Source of the DNA: an uncultured Muribaculaceae bacterium | Lineage (GTDB): Bacteria; Bacteroidota; Bacteroidia; Bacteroidales; Muribaculaceae | Assembly (NCBI GenBank): GCA_904501735.1 | Contig: CAJGBY010000001.1 | Location: forward strand, 247,471-311,470 | DNA length: 64,000 bases | Direction of reading: 5' to 3' | Shown here: piece after piece, positions 8,761-16,967 of the stretch | How positions within the stretch are numbered: position 1 is the stretch's first letter | Layout of the letters: the number at the start of each line of letters is the position of its first letter | Notes under the pieces: model-generated | Told to the model about the DNA's origin: nothing | Database searches by the model: none | Seen by the model: only the letters and a program-made list of their open reading frames with translations | Position numbers and translations under genes: made by a program

Positions 8761-10269
8761 ATGAAAAAAGGAATTTTTGCGATTGGGTTGGCGCTTGTGA
8801 TGTCGCTAATGTGTGGTGGCGTGGCTACAGCAAATCCAACGATTGAGAAAACTGCGCCTACGAATGTGGGTATTGAGCCTAAACAAGTGATGTTGATGTA
8901 TGATTCGTTGATGAACAGCGATTTGACCGAAATTCACCATGTGGTGGTGATGGTTGATGGTAAGATTGTGAGCGAATTGCACCCAAAACCATTCCGTGCT
9001 GAACATCGTCATACACTTTATTCGGTGTCGAAAACTTTTACAGCTGTGGCTGTGGGTTTGCTTGTTGATGATGGTTTGTTGAGCGTTGAAGATACTTTCG
9101 GAAAGTTCTTCCCAGAGTATATGAACGACGAAATTGATCCTCGTTTGCGTGAAATTAAGGTGAAGGATATCTTGACAATGCGTTCGGGCTTCAAGACTCA
9201 AGGTGGAATGCGTAATAGCCAAGAACATTGGATTAAATATTATCTATCACGCCCATTGTTTGCTAATCCAGGAACAAGATATTCGTATGATTCGATTGAA
9301 ACTTACTTGTTGTCGGCAATCGTGCAAAAGATTACAGGTAAGACAGTGCTTGATTTGTTGAATGAACGCGTGTTTGGTCCTATGGGTATCACTGATGCTG
9401 AATGGGAATTGTGTCCAGATGGTATTGTAGTAGGTGGATGGGGTATTTATATCTCTTCTCATTCGCAAGCATTGTTCGGTCAATTGTTGCTACAACAAGG
9501 TGAATGGAATGGCAAACAACTTATCTCAAAGGAGTGGGTTAAGGAAATGATGACCGTGCGAGTGGTGCGTGATGCAAATGACTATGGTTATCAAGTGTGG
9601 TTGTGTGAATATCCTGGCGCATGGCGTGCTGATGGCGCGTTCGGTCAATATATCATCATGGTCCCACAAAAGAATATGGTTGTGGTGTTGAATCAATGTT
9701 CTCGCAGTAAGGGTTGGCCTGAACGTGGCAACATTTGGAATACAGTGGTGAAGAATGCGTTGAATTGCACAATCGAAGCTAAGCCAGCTGAATTGAAGGC
9801 GCTTGCTGATTATGAAGAATCGGCACAATTGCCAGTGCTTGCAGGTGATAGTACTAATGTGATTGCTAAACGCTATAACGGCAAGACATTTGCTCTTGAT
9901 AAGAACAAACTTGGTTGGAAGAGTGTGAAATTTGGCTTTGCTGACGGGAAGACAGTGTTGACTGTTGTTGATGCTGAAGGTAAGGAGTCAAATATTGAGC
10001 TTGGTTACAAGAAGTGGATTACTTCGGCTCTTGCAGGCTTCCCACATTATTCAATCTCGGCTAAGGGTAGATTTAGTGGTTTGACAGGCCCATTCTACAC
10101 AGGTTCATGTTACGCATGGAATGCAGGAAACTTCGAAGCAAAGATCCATTATGTGAATTGGATAACTTCGTTGAAACTGACATTTAATTTCGATGGTAAG
10201 AATATGACCGTATATGGTGAAGAAAACTTCACAGCAAAACCATTCGTAATGACAGGTAAGATGAAATGA
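8761..10269 (+). CDS. Exported serine hydrolase of the beta-lactamase/EstB family
   Basis: 502 aa with an N-terminal signal peptide (cleavage near residue 24, ATA-N). The SxxK motif SVSK (Ser88 nucleophile, Lys91) and a following TMRSGF segment are typical of class C beta-lactamase-related serine hydrolases. A YSYDS element near residue 177 takes the place of the second motif (Y-x-N). The third motif is not a clear KTG or HTG; the region WRADGAFGQY is the best candidate. This set fits esterases and D-amino-acid peptidases of the family better than true beta-lactamases. The C-terminal 130 residues form an extra beta-rich domain. It sits in the same transcription unit as the MFS gene and ends before a strong terminator. 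Confidence 0.85.
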   Translation: MKKGIFAIGLALVMSLMCGGVATANPTIEKTAPTNVGIEPKQVMLMYDSLMNSDLTEIHHVVVMVDGKIVSELHPKPFRAEHRHTLYSVSKTFTAVAVGLLVDDGLLSVEDTFGKFFPEYMNDEIDPRLREIKVKDILTMRSGFKTQGGMRNSQEHWIKYYLSRPLFANPGTRYSYDSIETYLLSAIVQKITGKTVLDLLNERVFGPMGITDAEWELCPDGIVVGGWGIYISSHSQALFGQLLLQQGEWNGKQLISKEWVKEMMTVRVVRDANDYGYQVWLCEYPGAWRADGAFGQYIIMVPQKNMVVVLNQCSRSKGWPERGNIWNTVVKNALNCTIEAKPAELKALADYEESAQLPVLAGDSTNVIAKRYNGKTFALDKNKLGWKSVKFGFADGKTVLTVVDAEGKESNIELGYKKWITSALAGFPHYSISAKGRFSGLTGPFYTGSCYAWNAGNFEAKIHYVNWITSLKLTFNFDGKNMTVYGEENFTAKPFVMTGKMK

Positions 10270-10305
10270 TAGGAAACTGAAAGGTTTTTGAAAAAAACGA
10301 AAATG

Positions 10306-10340
10306 TGGACTGGCTGAAATAGCTGGTCCATATTTTTTTT
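10306..10340 (+). terminator. Terminator of the MFS/serine hydrolase unit
   Basis: A 10-bp stem with two G-U pairs (10306-10330), a 5-nt loop and a run of eight T after TA. Confidence 0.8.
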
Positions 10341-10359
10341 GATGGGTATAAAAACAAAA

Positions 10360-10385
10360 AAAGGAAACTTGTTGAAGTTTCCTTT
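10360..10385 (-). terminator. Terminator of the tRNA-Met gene
   Basis: A 10-bp stem (10360-10369 with 10376-10385) just after the tRNA 3' end. The minus strand continues with a long T run, and the plus strand also has T at the stem base, so it may work both ways. Confidence 0.75.
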
Positions 10386-10388
10386 TTG

Positions 10389-10462
10389 TAGCGGGAACGA
10401 GAGTTGAACTCGTGACCTCCGGGTTATGAATCCGACGCTCTAACCAACTGAGCTATCCCGCC
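10389..10462 (-). tRNA. tRNA-Met (anticodon CAT)
   Basis: 74 nt folding as a cloverleaf. Acceptor GGCGGGA pairs with TCCCGCT (1-72 is a G-U pair), the D stem is GCTC/GAGC, the anticodon loop is TTCATAA, and the T arm has ACGAG/CTCGT around TTCAACT. No CCA is encoded. The base pair closing the anticodon loop is A-C. CAT could also mark the lysidine-modified tRNA-Ile, which only a model-based search would separate; elongator tRNA-Met is the better guess. Confidence 0.9.
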
Positions 10463-10480
10463 ATTTCCGTTTTGCGAGTG

Positions 10481-10511
10481 CAAAGTTAGTAAATAAATTT
10501 GATTCTTGCAA
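10481..10511 (-). promoter_or_regulatory. Promoter of tRNA-Met
   Basis: On the minus strand TTG (10511-10509), 20 bp, then TAACTTTG (10488-10481), about 19 bp ahead of the mature tRNA 5' end. Confidence 0.7.
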
Positions 10512-10625
10512 CCCTCTTGAAGAAAAAAAGTGAGATAATTTTTGTTTGAGATGAAATTTTGTGGTTTTGGGTTGTTGAATAAATAGGATAAAATATTGTG
10601 TGTTAACTAATAAATGAAAAAAAAG

Positions 10626-10787
10626 ATGAAAAAGTATGTATGTGTGCCTTGTGGATGGGTGTATGACCCAGCGATAGGTGATCCTGATGGAGATATAGCT
10701 CCAGGAACTGAATTTGATGATATTCCTGATGATTGGGTGTGCCCTTTGTGTGGGGCAGGGAAAGAGGATTTTATTCTCGAAGAATGA
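10626..10787 (+). CDS. Rubredoxin
   Basis: 53 aa from the ATG at 10626, the usual rubredoxin length; an in-frame ATG at 10614 would add MKKK. The two iron-binding knuckles CVPCG and CPLCG and the segment YDPAIGDPDGDIAPGT are diagnostic for this small Fe(Cys)4 electron carrier. In anaerobes it commonly passes electrons to oxygen- or peroxide-reducing enzymes; no such partner gene is adjacent. It stands alone between the tRNA (opposite strand) and an ECF sigma factor, with its own terminator. Confidence 0.95.
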   Translation: MKKYVCVPCGWVYDPAIGDPDGDIAPGTEFDDIPDDWVCPLCGAGKEDFILEE

Positions 10788-10791
10788 TGAG

Positions 10792-10822
10792 TAGGCTATC
10801 GCGATGCGGTAGCCTATTTGTT
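10792..10822 (+). terminator. Terminator of rubredoxin
   Basis: An 11-bp stem (10792-10802 with 10806-10816, one G-U pair) with a 3-nt loop, 4 bp after the stop codon, followed by TTTG. The next 220 bp to the sigma factor gene are AT-rich with a TATATTTG element at 10983-10990. Confidence 0.75.
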
Positions 10823-11043
10823 GCAATGGTGTTACAAAAGGTGGTGGGAGCTGATATAAATCGAGTTTTTGAAATTAAAATAATTATAAATAATATGTGT
10901 TAAATGATTGAGAGAAAGCATTTAAAGCAATTATTTGTGTGAAATATGAAATAAAAATGTAACATAAGTGAAATATGTTGTTTATATTTGTGACGGAAAT
11001 TACAAAAATGACTCGATGCTAATAACCAAATAAAGCTTAATTT

Positions 11044-11547
11044 ATGGAAACTGTAACAATTGAAAAAGAAATGATGTCGGTGAGAAACAGTTTGTACAAC
11101 TATGCTTGTCAACTAACTCAATGTGTGGAGGATGCTGAGGATTTGGTGCAAGAAACGATGTATAAAATTCTCAAGAATTCGAGTAAGTTTGTCAATGATC
11201 AAAACTTTAAAGGGTGGACATTTACGATACTAAAGAATATTTTCATAAATGATTACAGAAAGAATGCAAAGAGAAAACAAATCAATGACACAACATCAAA
11301 TGATTATTTTTTGAATTTGAGTGAATTGTATTCACAAGAGTCGCCCGATGATGTGATGTCGGAAAAAGAGATTAGAAAAGCAATAACATCATTCCCTGAT
11401 GATTTGAGAATACCATTTAACTTATACTTGAGTGGATATGCTTATCAAGAAATTGCTGATAAAGTGGGAATACCTCTTGGAACGGTTAAAAGTAGAATAT
11501 TTTTTGCGAGAAAGAAGTTGCAAAAGGTATTGAAGGATTTTAGATGA
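11044..11547 (+). CDS. ECF-type RNA polymerase sigma factor
   Basis: 167 aa. Region 2 (DAEDLVQETMYKILKN ... FKGWTFTILKNIFINDYRK) and region 4 (IPFNLYLSGYAYQEIADKVGIPLGTVKSRIFFARKKL) are both complete. It would direct RNA polymerase to an alternative promoter set. No anti-sigma factor or FecR-like gene is next to it, and the following genes run the other way, so its control is not visible. It is a close paralogue of the sigma factor at 42215-42727; both share FKGW, IFIN-x-YR and PLGT-x-KSRI-x-FAR-x-KLQ. A TATATTTG element lies about 55 bp upstream. Confidence 0.92.
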   Translation: METVTIEKEMMSVRNSLYNYACQLTQCVEDAEDLVQETMYKILKNSSKFVNDQNFKGWTFTILKNIFINDYRKNAKRKQINDTTSNDYFLNLSELYSQESPDDVMSEKEIRKAITSFPDDLRIPFNLYLSGYAYQEIADKVGIPLGTVKSRIFFARKKLQKVLKDFR

Positions 11548-11586
11548 AAGGAGAAACTGTGGAAGAGATTATAGAAGAGTCGTAAA

Positions 11587-11618
11587 AAAGGCTAACCTTG
11601 TAAAAAGTGTTAGCCTTT
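11587..11618. terminator. Bidirectional terminator between the sigma factor and the small membrane protein
   Basis: A 10-bp stem (11587-11596 with 11609-11618). The minus strand continues with seven T; the plus strand with TTTATTGTTTT. The stop codon of the minus-strand gene (11610-11612) lies inside the stem. Confidence 0.75.
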
Positions 11619-11834
11619 ATTGTTTTCTTGATCATTTTTTCTTTTTTCTTGCAATTTCTCTTTCTTTTTAAGAACGAAATGAAGAATGATGATGACGAGC
11701 AGTGTGGCGCCAATCACTCCGAAGTAGAATAGGTATTCACCTGCGAAAAAGTAAGAGCGTCCCACATAGGCCATTGCCGCAAGATATAGAAGTAGAGCAA
11801 TGGGTAAAATAGTTGATTTTTTAATTGGTTTCAT
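11610..11834 (-). CDS. Small membrane protein, function unknown
   Basis: 74 aa with two hydrophobic segments (about 9-27 and 34-54) and a lysine-rich, highly charged C-terminal tail, which by the positive-inside rule would be cytoplasmic. I do not recognise a named family. Its ATG lies inside the end of the exonuclease gene (14-bp overlap), so it is translationally coupled to it and expressed from the same transcript. Confidence 0.75.
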   Translation of the reverse strand: MKPIKKSTILPIALLLYLAAMAYVGRSYFFAGEYLFYFGVIGATLLVIIILHFVLKKKEKLQEKRKNDQENNKG

Positions 11835-12471
11835 TGTTGTTGTTTATTATAGGGTCTTGAATTTCTCTTAGATATTTAGATGTTTCAGGGTTGAATTTGC
11901 CTGATGTGAGGTAAAGATAGATTTCGAGGCAAGCCCAAGCATCGAGTGCAGCATAGTCGCATTGAGCCTTGGTGAGCTGTGGTGCTTCCCAGTTGGAAAG
12001 TCGTTGGCTCTTTGAGATGCGCTTATCGAACAAGATGGCATATATCTTTTGAAGGCTGATGTCGTTGATGTTGAATTGCTTGACAAAAGCTTGTAGGTCA
12101 ATAAAGCCCTCAGGACATGCCGAATTAGATGAACGACGAAGCACGCCAAAATCATCTTTGAGCGAAAGTCCAATTTTAGTGATATTTTTATCCTCAAGGA
12201 AATTGATAAGAATGTCGGGCATACCTGTTTTATTGACTCTAAAAAGGAAACATTCATCGTAGGTGGAAAGTTGCATAAGAGCCATTTGTCTTACAGCACC
12301 TTTTTTAAACGATGGGCGAGTTTCGGTATCGAAGCCGATGAGCTTTTGCTTGCTTAGGTAAGCAAGCGCTTTTTTGGCATCGGCAAGTGTGTCGATAATA
12401 TAAATATGCCCATTGAATGATTCATTGTTAAGAGTGGCAATTTCCTCTTTTGATATAGTAATTTTCTTCAT
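11821..12471 (-). CDS. 3'-5' exonuclease domain protein (RNase D-like, DEDDy)
   Basis: 216 aa. All four motifs of a DEDDy exonuclease are visible: FDTE (Asp48, Glu50), GLSLKDD (Asp106/107), and YAALDAW (Tyr173, Asp177). Such proteins trim RNA or DNA 3' ends with two metal ions. Unlike classical RNase D it has no HRDC domain, so its substrate is open. A minus-strand TAACTTTG (12505-12498) upstream is a likely promoter element, about 27 bp before the ATG. It is co-transcribed with the small membrane protein. Confidence 0.88.
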   Translation of the reverse strand: MKKITISKEEIATLNNESFNGHIYIIDTLADAKKALAYLSKQKLIGFDTETRPSFKKGAVRQMALMQLSTYDECFLFRVNKTGMPDILINFLEDKNITKIGLSLKDDFGVLRRSSNSACPEGFIDLQAFVKQFNINDISLQKIYAILFDKRISKSQRLSNWEAPQLTKAQCDYAALDAWACLEIYLYLTSGKFNPETSKYLREIQDPIINNNNETN

Positions 12472-12605
12472 CGGTCAAGTTGTGATGTAACGATATGCAA
12501 AGTTAATAATGTTTCGGTGGTTGAAAAAACATTAATTATTGAAAAAGTGCTAAATGAGATTGAAATATGTGCTATATTTGTAATGAAATACGAAAAGAGA
12601 TATAA

Positions 12606-13541
12606 ATGAAGAAAAAAATAATAGGTGCTTGCGTAATAGTAGTGATGATGTCGTCGTGTTTTACGGGTATTGAAAGTACCAAAAAGATCACCGATAAGGA
12701 TGTTGAAAAAATCACGCAAACTAAACCAGAACAAGTAGCATCTAAATCGAAATATAACAGTGTGGAAATAGATAGTTTTCCAAACTGGACCGAAGGAAAG
12801 AGTTTTGAGGTGGCCGATGATAACTTGAAACGAGTGTTGCAGCCAGTTGCTGGAGGTAGAATGGACACACTGTCGTTGAAAGGTAAAGAGCTTAAATATG
12901 TAGGCTATTTCGAGGAAAGTGTGTTGGATAACGAGCCAAATGTTAACTTGCGCTTCAATGATGGCACAAATGAGTATGTATATCGAACTCAAAAAACAGT
13001 ACAACAAATAAAGGAGGGAAATATTTTCTTGCAAGTACCATTCTTGATCGACTTGGATATGGTAGAAGCATATCGAGCACTGTTGGTAGGAAAGTCTTTG
13101 TATCTGCGCACTTCGATATGGTATAATGACCAAGGCGAAATGATAAAAGGCAAGAAATATGTGAAGGTGAAAATTAATGAGGTGACTACTGGTGATAAGG
13201 TTTTCCCTTTGAGAGTGTCGTTTGAGGCCGATGGAGGAGAAAAGGCGAGCGTGTATATGTCGACAAAGCAATCATCGGTGCAAAACAGAATGTTTGATAA
13301 CTTGTTTTCAGAAAGTGATATAAGACTTAACTTCCCATTAATAAGTGATGAAAACTGGACTAATATTGTGAATGGAACAGTGGCAATGGATATGACCAAA
13401 GAAGAATGTAGATTGTCGTTGGGAAATCCAAATACTATTCAGGAGCGTCCAACTTATGATGGATTACAAGAATATTGGTTCTATACTGATGGGATGTATT
13501 TGATGTTTTTCGATGGATTGTTGAAACAATATAGAAAATGA
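12606..13541 (+). CDS. Lipoprotein of unknown function with a BamE/SmpA-like C-terminal motif
   Basis: 311 aa. The N terminus ends in MSSC, a lipobox at Cys18. Most of the chain has no family I recognise. The last 50 residues (MTKEECRLSLGNP ... EYWFYTDGMYLMFFDGLL) have the layout of the SmpA/BamE-type element (M-T-x-E-x-V-x-x-x-LG-x-P then an aromatic strand). The upstream TATATTTG (12573-12580) is a likely -7 element. The stop overlaps the ATG of the next gene by 4 bp (ATGA), so the two are coupled. Confidence 0.75.
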   Translation: MKKKIIGACVIVVMMSSCFTGIESTKKITDKDVEKITQTKPEQVASKSKYNSVEIDSFPNWTEGKSFEVADDNLKRVLQPVAGGRMDTLSLKGKELKYVGYFEESVLDNEPNVNLRFNDGTNEYVYRTQKTVQQIKEGNIFLQVPFLIDLDMVEAYRALLVGKSLYLRTSIWYNDQGEMIKGKKYVKVKINEVTTGDKVFPLRVSFEADGGEKASVYMSTKQSSVQNRMFDNLFSESDIRLNFPLISDENWTNIVNGTVAMDMTKEECRLSLGNPNTIQERPTYDGLQEYWFYTDGMYLMFFDGLLKQYRK

Positions 13542-14311
13542 ACGAAATAGGCGAAATAGAATTTATAGGAACTGGAACATCGACAGGAATTCCTGTGATA
13601 GGGTGTGAATGTGAGGTGTGCAAGTCGACCGATGTTCGAGATCGTCGTTTGCGCGCGTCGGCAATAGTGCGTATAGCAGGAAAAAATATACTTATTGATT
13701 GTGGTCCTGACTTTAGAGAGCAAATGCTACGAGCGAAATCGAGTAAACTTGATATGGCGCTACTTACGCATAGCCATTATGACCATGTAGGAGGAATTGA
13801 TGATTTGCGTCCTTATTGTTATCCAAATCATTTCCCTATATATGCTCAACAAAATGTTCTTGATGACCTATTGGCGCGTGTGCCATATTGTTTTGCGAAA
13901 AATCCATATCCTGGAGTGCCTCAATTTACGCTAAATGTGGCTGATGCAGAACACCCTATTGAACTTGATGACTTGAAGATAGAAGTACTTCCAATATGGC
14001 ATTATAAATTGCTTATTAATGGCTACAAGATAGGCGACCGTCTTGCCTATATTACCGATGCAAAAACAATCGATCAAGAAGTGATAGATGGTTTGAAGGG
14101 AATAGATGTGCTTGTGATAAACGCGTTGCGTAGTGAAGAGCATATTTCGCACATGACATTGCAGGCATGTTTGTCGATAATTGAGCAAGTGAAGCCTGTA
14201 AAGGCATATATCATACACATGAGCCATGATATGGGATTGCATGAAGAAACCTCGAAAGAATTGCCAGATGGAGTGCAATTTGCCTACGATGGACTGGTGG
14301 TGAAATTTTGA
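13538..14311 (+). CDS. MBL-fold metallo-hydrolase, PhnP-like
   Basis: 257 aa. The metal motif THSHYDH (His78, His80, Asp82, His83) and the later THSH-type histidines define a metallo-beta-lactamase fold. The N-terminal cysteines GCECEVC (Cys23, 25, 28) match the extra zinc site of the PhnP phosphodiesterase family, which opens cyclic ribose phosphates. No phn genes are nearby, so the substrate is open. Translation is coupled to the preceding lipoprotein. Confidence 0.88.
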   Translation: MNEIGEIEFIGTGTSTGIPVIGCECEVCKSTDVRDRRLRASAIVRIAGKNILIDCGPDFREQMLRAKSSKLDMALLTHSHYDHVGGIDDLRPYCYPNHFPIYAQQNVLDDLLARVPYCFAKNPYPGVPQFTLNVADAEHPIELDDLKIEVLPIWHYKLLINGYKIGDRLAYITDAKTIDQEVIDGLKGIDVLVINALRSEEHISHMTLQACLSIIEQVKPVKAYIIHMSHDMGLHEETSKELPDGVQFAYDGLVVKF

Positions 14312-14482
14312 TAAAGAGTAGATAAATTGGCAAAATGTCAAGTGTAGAGTGAAATATGGCTTGATTTAAGGATTTTTTAACGAAAAAAGTGCTTAATGCC
14401 GAAAATTTGCTTTATATTTGTATAAAATTAGAATACACAATAAAACTAATATAAACTATAACCTAAATAAAATAAAATTGCT

Positions 14483-15820
14483 ATGAAGGTAGAAGAAATT
14501 TTGAGTAACCTTGAGGCAAAGCACCCTGGTGAAAAAGAGTATTTGCAAGCTGTAAAAGAAGTGTTGCATTCAGTAAAAGATGTTTACAATCAACATCCAG
14601 AATTCGAAAAGGCAAAGATCATCGAAAGAATGGTTGAACCTGATCGTATCTTCACATTCCGTGTAACATGGGTAGACGATAAGGGCGAAGTGCAAACAAA
14701 CCTTGGTTATCGTGTACAATTCAATAATGCGATTGGTCCTTACAAGGGCGGTATTCGTTTCCACGCATCGGTTAACCTATCAATCTTGAAGTTCTTAGGA
14801 TTCGAACAAACATTTAAGAATGCGCTTACAACATTGCCTATGGGTGGTGGTAAGGGTGGTTCTGACTTCAGCCCACGCGGTAAGAGCGATAAGGAAATCA
14901 TGCGTTTCTGCCAAGCATTCATTCTTGAATTGTGGCGCAATCTTGGACCAGACCGCGATGTGCCAGCAGGTGATATCGGCGTAGGTGGTCGTGAAGTAGG
15001 TTACATGTATGGTATGTACAAGAAACTTGCTCAAGAAAATACAGGTACATTCACTGGTAAGGGTCTTGACTTTGGCGGTTCAAAGATTCGTCCAGAAGCA
15101 ACAGGTTTCGGTGCTTGCTATTTCGTGAGCGATATGCTTGCTACTAAGGGTGAAACATACGAAGGCAAGACAGTGGCTATCTCAGGTTTCGGTAATGTGG
15201 CTTGGGGTGCTGCAACTAAGGCTACAGAACTTGGTGCAAAGGTTGTTACAATATCTGGTCCTGACGGATATGTATATGACCCAGACGGTATTTCAGGCGA
15301 AAAGATCGATTATATGCTTGAATTGCGTTCATCAGGTGAAGATATCGTAGCTCCTTATGCTGAAAAATATCCTAATGCACAATTCTTTGCTGGTAAGAAG
15401 CCTTGGGAAGTAAAGGTAGATATCGCAATGCCTTGTGCAACTCAAAATGAGCTCGGTAAGGAAGATGCAGAAATGCTTGTTAAGAATGGCGTTCAAATCG
15501 TAGGTGAAGTTTCTAATATGGGTTGTACTCCTGAAGCTATCGATACATTCATTGAAAATAAGGTTCTTTATGGTCCTGGTAAGGCTGTGAATGCAGGTGG
15601 TGTTGCAACATCAGGTCTTGAAATGAGTCAAAATGCAATGCACTTGTCATGGAGCGAAGCTGAAGTTGACGAAAAACTACATGGCATTATGCGCGATATT
15701 CACACTCAATGCGTTAAGTATGGTACTGAAGCTGATGGTTACATCAACTATATGAAGGGTGCAAACATTGCAGGTTTCATGAAGGTAGCTAACGCTATGA
15801 TGGGTCAAGGTATTCTATAA
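14483..15820 (+). CDS. gdhA: Glutamate dehydrogenase (hexameric, NADP-type)
   Basis: 445 aa, the usual length for hexameric GDH. It converts 2-oxoglutarate and ammonia to glutamate with NAD(P)H, the main ammonia entry in many Bacteroidales. PMGGGKGG carries the catalytic-site lysine, DVPAGDIGVGGREVGYM is the family signature, and SGFGNVAWG is the nucleotide-binding loop. Codon use is biased (GGT, CGT, AAG), in keeping with high expression. A TATATTTG element at 14413-14420 leaves a leader of about 55 nt. Confidence 0.97.
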   Translation: MKVEEILSNLEAKHPGEKEYLQAVKEVLHSVKDVYNQHPEFEKAKIIERMVEPDRIFTFRVTWVDDKGEVQTNLGYRVQFNNAIGPYKGGIRFHASVNLSILKFLGFEQTFKNALTTLPMGGGKGGSDFSPRGKSDKEIMRFCQAFILELWRNLGPDRDVPAGDIGVGGREVGYMYGMYKKLAQENTGTFTGKGLDFGGSKIRPEATGFGACYFVSDMLATKGETYEGKTVAISGFGNVAWGAATKATELGAKVVTISGPDGYVYDPDGISGEKIDYMLELRSSGEDIVAPYAEKYPNAQFFAGKKPWEVKVDIAMPCATQNELGKEDAEMLVKNGVQIVGEVSNMGCTPEAIDTFIENKVLYGPGKAVNAGGVATSGLEMSQNAMHLSWSEAEVDEKLHGIMRDIHTQCVKYGTEADGYINYMKGANIAGFMKVANAMMGQGIL

Positions 15821-15841
15821 TACGCATTGAAATATCAAAAT

Positions 15842-15874
15842 AAAAGAGTCCAAGTGAAAACTTGGACTCTTTTT
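15842..15874. terminator. Bidirectional terminator between gdhA and leuB
   Basis: A perfect 14-bp stem (15842-15855 with 15860-15873) with a GAAA loop between two convergent genes. T-rich flanks lie on both strands. Confidence 0.9.
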
Positions 15875-15894
15875 GTGTTATGTAGTAAATGGAA

Positions 15895-16956
15895 TTATGC
15901 GTTTTTGATGTAGTCAACAATCCATGCACCAATGTCGCTTGTGCCGTATTTAGGAGCACCTTCAACTTGGATTTCAGGAGTGCGCACATTTGCGTCGAGT
16001 GATGCATCAACAGCCTTGCGAATTAGAGTACCTTCTTCCTTAAGATCGAAGTATTCGAATAGCATTGCTACCGAAAGAATCTGAGCAAGAGGGTTGGCGA
16101 TGTTCAAGCCTTTAGCTTGAGGCCATGAGCCGTGAATAGGTTCGAACACTGGAGTGCTTTCGCCAGTTGAAGCAGAAGGAAGAAGTCCCATAGAACCGCT
16201 AATTACAGAACCTTCGTCGGTGAGGATGTCGCCGAAAGTGTTTTCAGTAACCATCACATCGAAGAACTTAGGATCTTGAATCATGCGCATTGCTGCGTTG
16301 TCAACATACATGTAGTCGGTGTTGACTTCAGGGTATTGAGGAGCCATTTCTTGCGCTATTTGACGCCATAGACGGCTTGAAGCAAGCACATTAGCCTTGT
16401 CGACTACAGTGAGGTGCTTGTTGCGCTTCATTGCGTACTCGAAACCAACTTTTAGGATGCGTTCAATTTCGGGACGAGTGTAATAGTTGGTATCGTAAGC
16501 TTTGTCGTTGTCTTGATATTTCTCGCCAAAGTACATACCACCTGTTAATTCGCGAATGCAGATGAAATCGGCACCCTCAACAAGTTCAGGGCGAAGAGGT
16601 GATTTGTGGATAAGGCAAGCAAAAGTTTGAACTGGGCGAATATTGGCAAAAAGACCAAGCTTTTTGCGCATAGCAAGTAGCCCTTGTTCTGGTCTTACCT
16701 TAGCTGTAGGGTCGTTGTCGAACTTAGGGTCGCCAACAGCCGAGAAAAGCACTGCATCGGCATTTTTACATGCGAGATATGTTTCTTCAGGGAATGGGTC
16801 GCCCACTTTGTCGATAGCATCGGCACCACAGATAGCATATTCGTAGGAAACTTCGTGTCCGAATTTTTCGCACACAGCAGTCATCACATTTACACCTTGT
16901 TTAGATATTTCTGGTCCAATTCCGTCGCCAGGAAGAACCGCAATTTTTAGTTTCAT
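15895..16956 (-). CDS. leuB: 3-isopropylmalate dehydrogenase
   Basis: 353 aa. It oxidises and decarboxylates 3-isopropylmalate to 2-oxoisocaproate with NAD+; in the citramalate route it acts likewise on 3-methylmalate. GDGIGPE near the N terminus, FANIRPVQ, RELTGGMYFGE, and NTFGDILTDEGS are characteristic of the LeuB family. It is the last gene of the leu operon, 11 bp after the second synthase. Confidence 0.96.
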   Translation of the reverse strand: MKLKIAVLPGDGIGPEISKQGVNVMTAVCEKFGHEVSYEYAICGADAIDKVGDPFPEETYLACKNADAVLFSAVGDPKFDNDPTAKVRPEQGLLAMRKKLGLFANIRPVQTFACLIHKSPLRPELVEGADFICIRELTGGMYFGEKYQDNDKAYDTNYYTRPEIERILKVGFEYAMKRNKHLTVVDKANVLASSRLWRQIAQEMAPQYPEVNTDYMYVDNAAMRMIQDPKFFDVMVTENTFGDILTDEGSVISGSMGLLPSASTGESTPVFEPIHGSWPQAKGLNIANPLAQILSVAMLFEYFDLKEEGTLIRKAVDASLDANVRTPEIQVEGAPKYGTSDIGAWIVDYIKNA

Positions 16957-16967
16957 ATTAATAAAGT

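Noticed and set aside
8761..10269. Serine hydrolase as an antibiotic-resistance beta-lactamase
   Set aside because: SxxK is present but a true KTG and Y-x-N set is not; the extra C-terminal domain fits esterase or peptidase relatives.
10440..10826. 128-codon minus-strand frame over tRNA-Met and rubredoxin
   Set aside because: It runs across the tRNA and antisense to rubredoxin; both of those are certain.
12468..13271. 267-codon open frame on the minus strand
   Set aside because: Antisense to the lipoprotein gene at 12606-13541, which has a lipobox and a coupled neighbour; the frame itself shows no family text.
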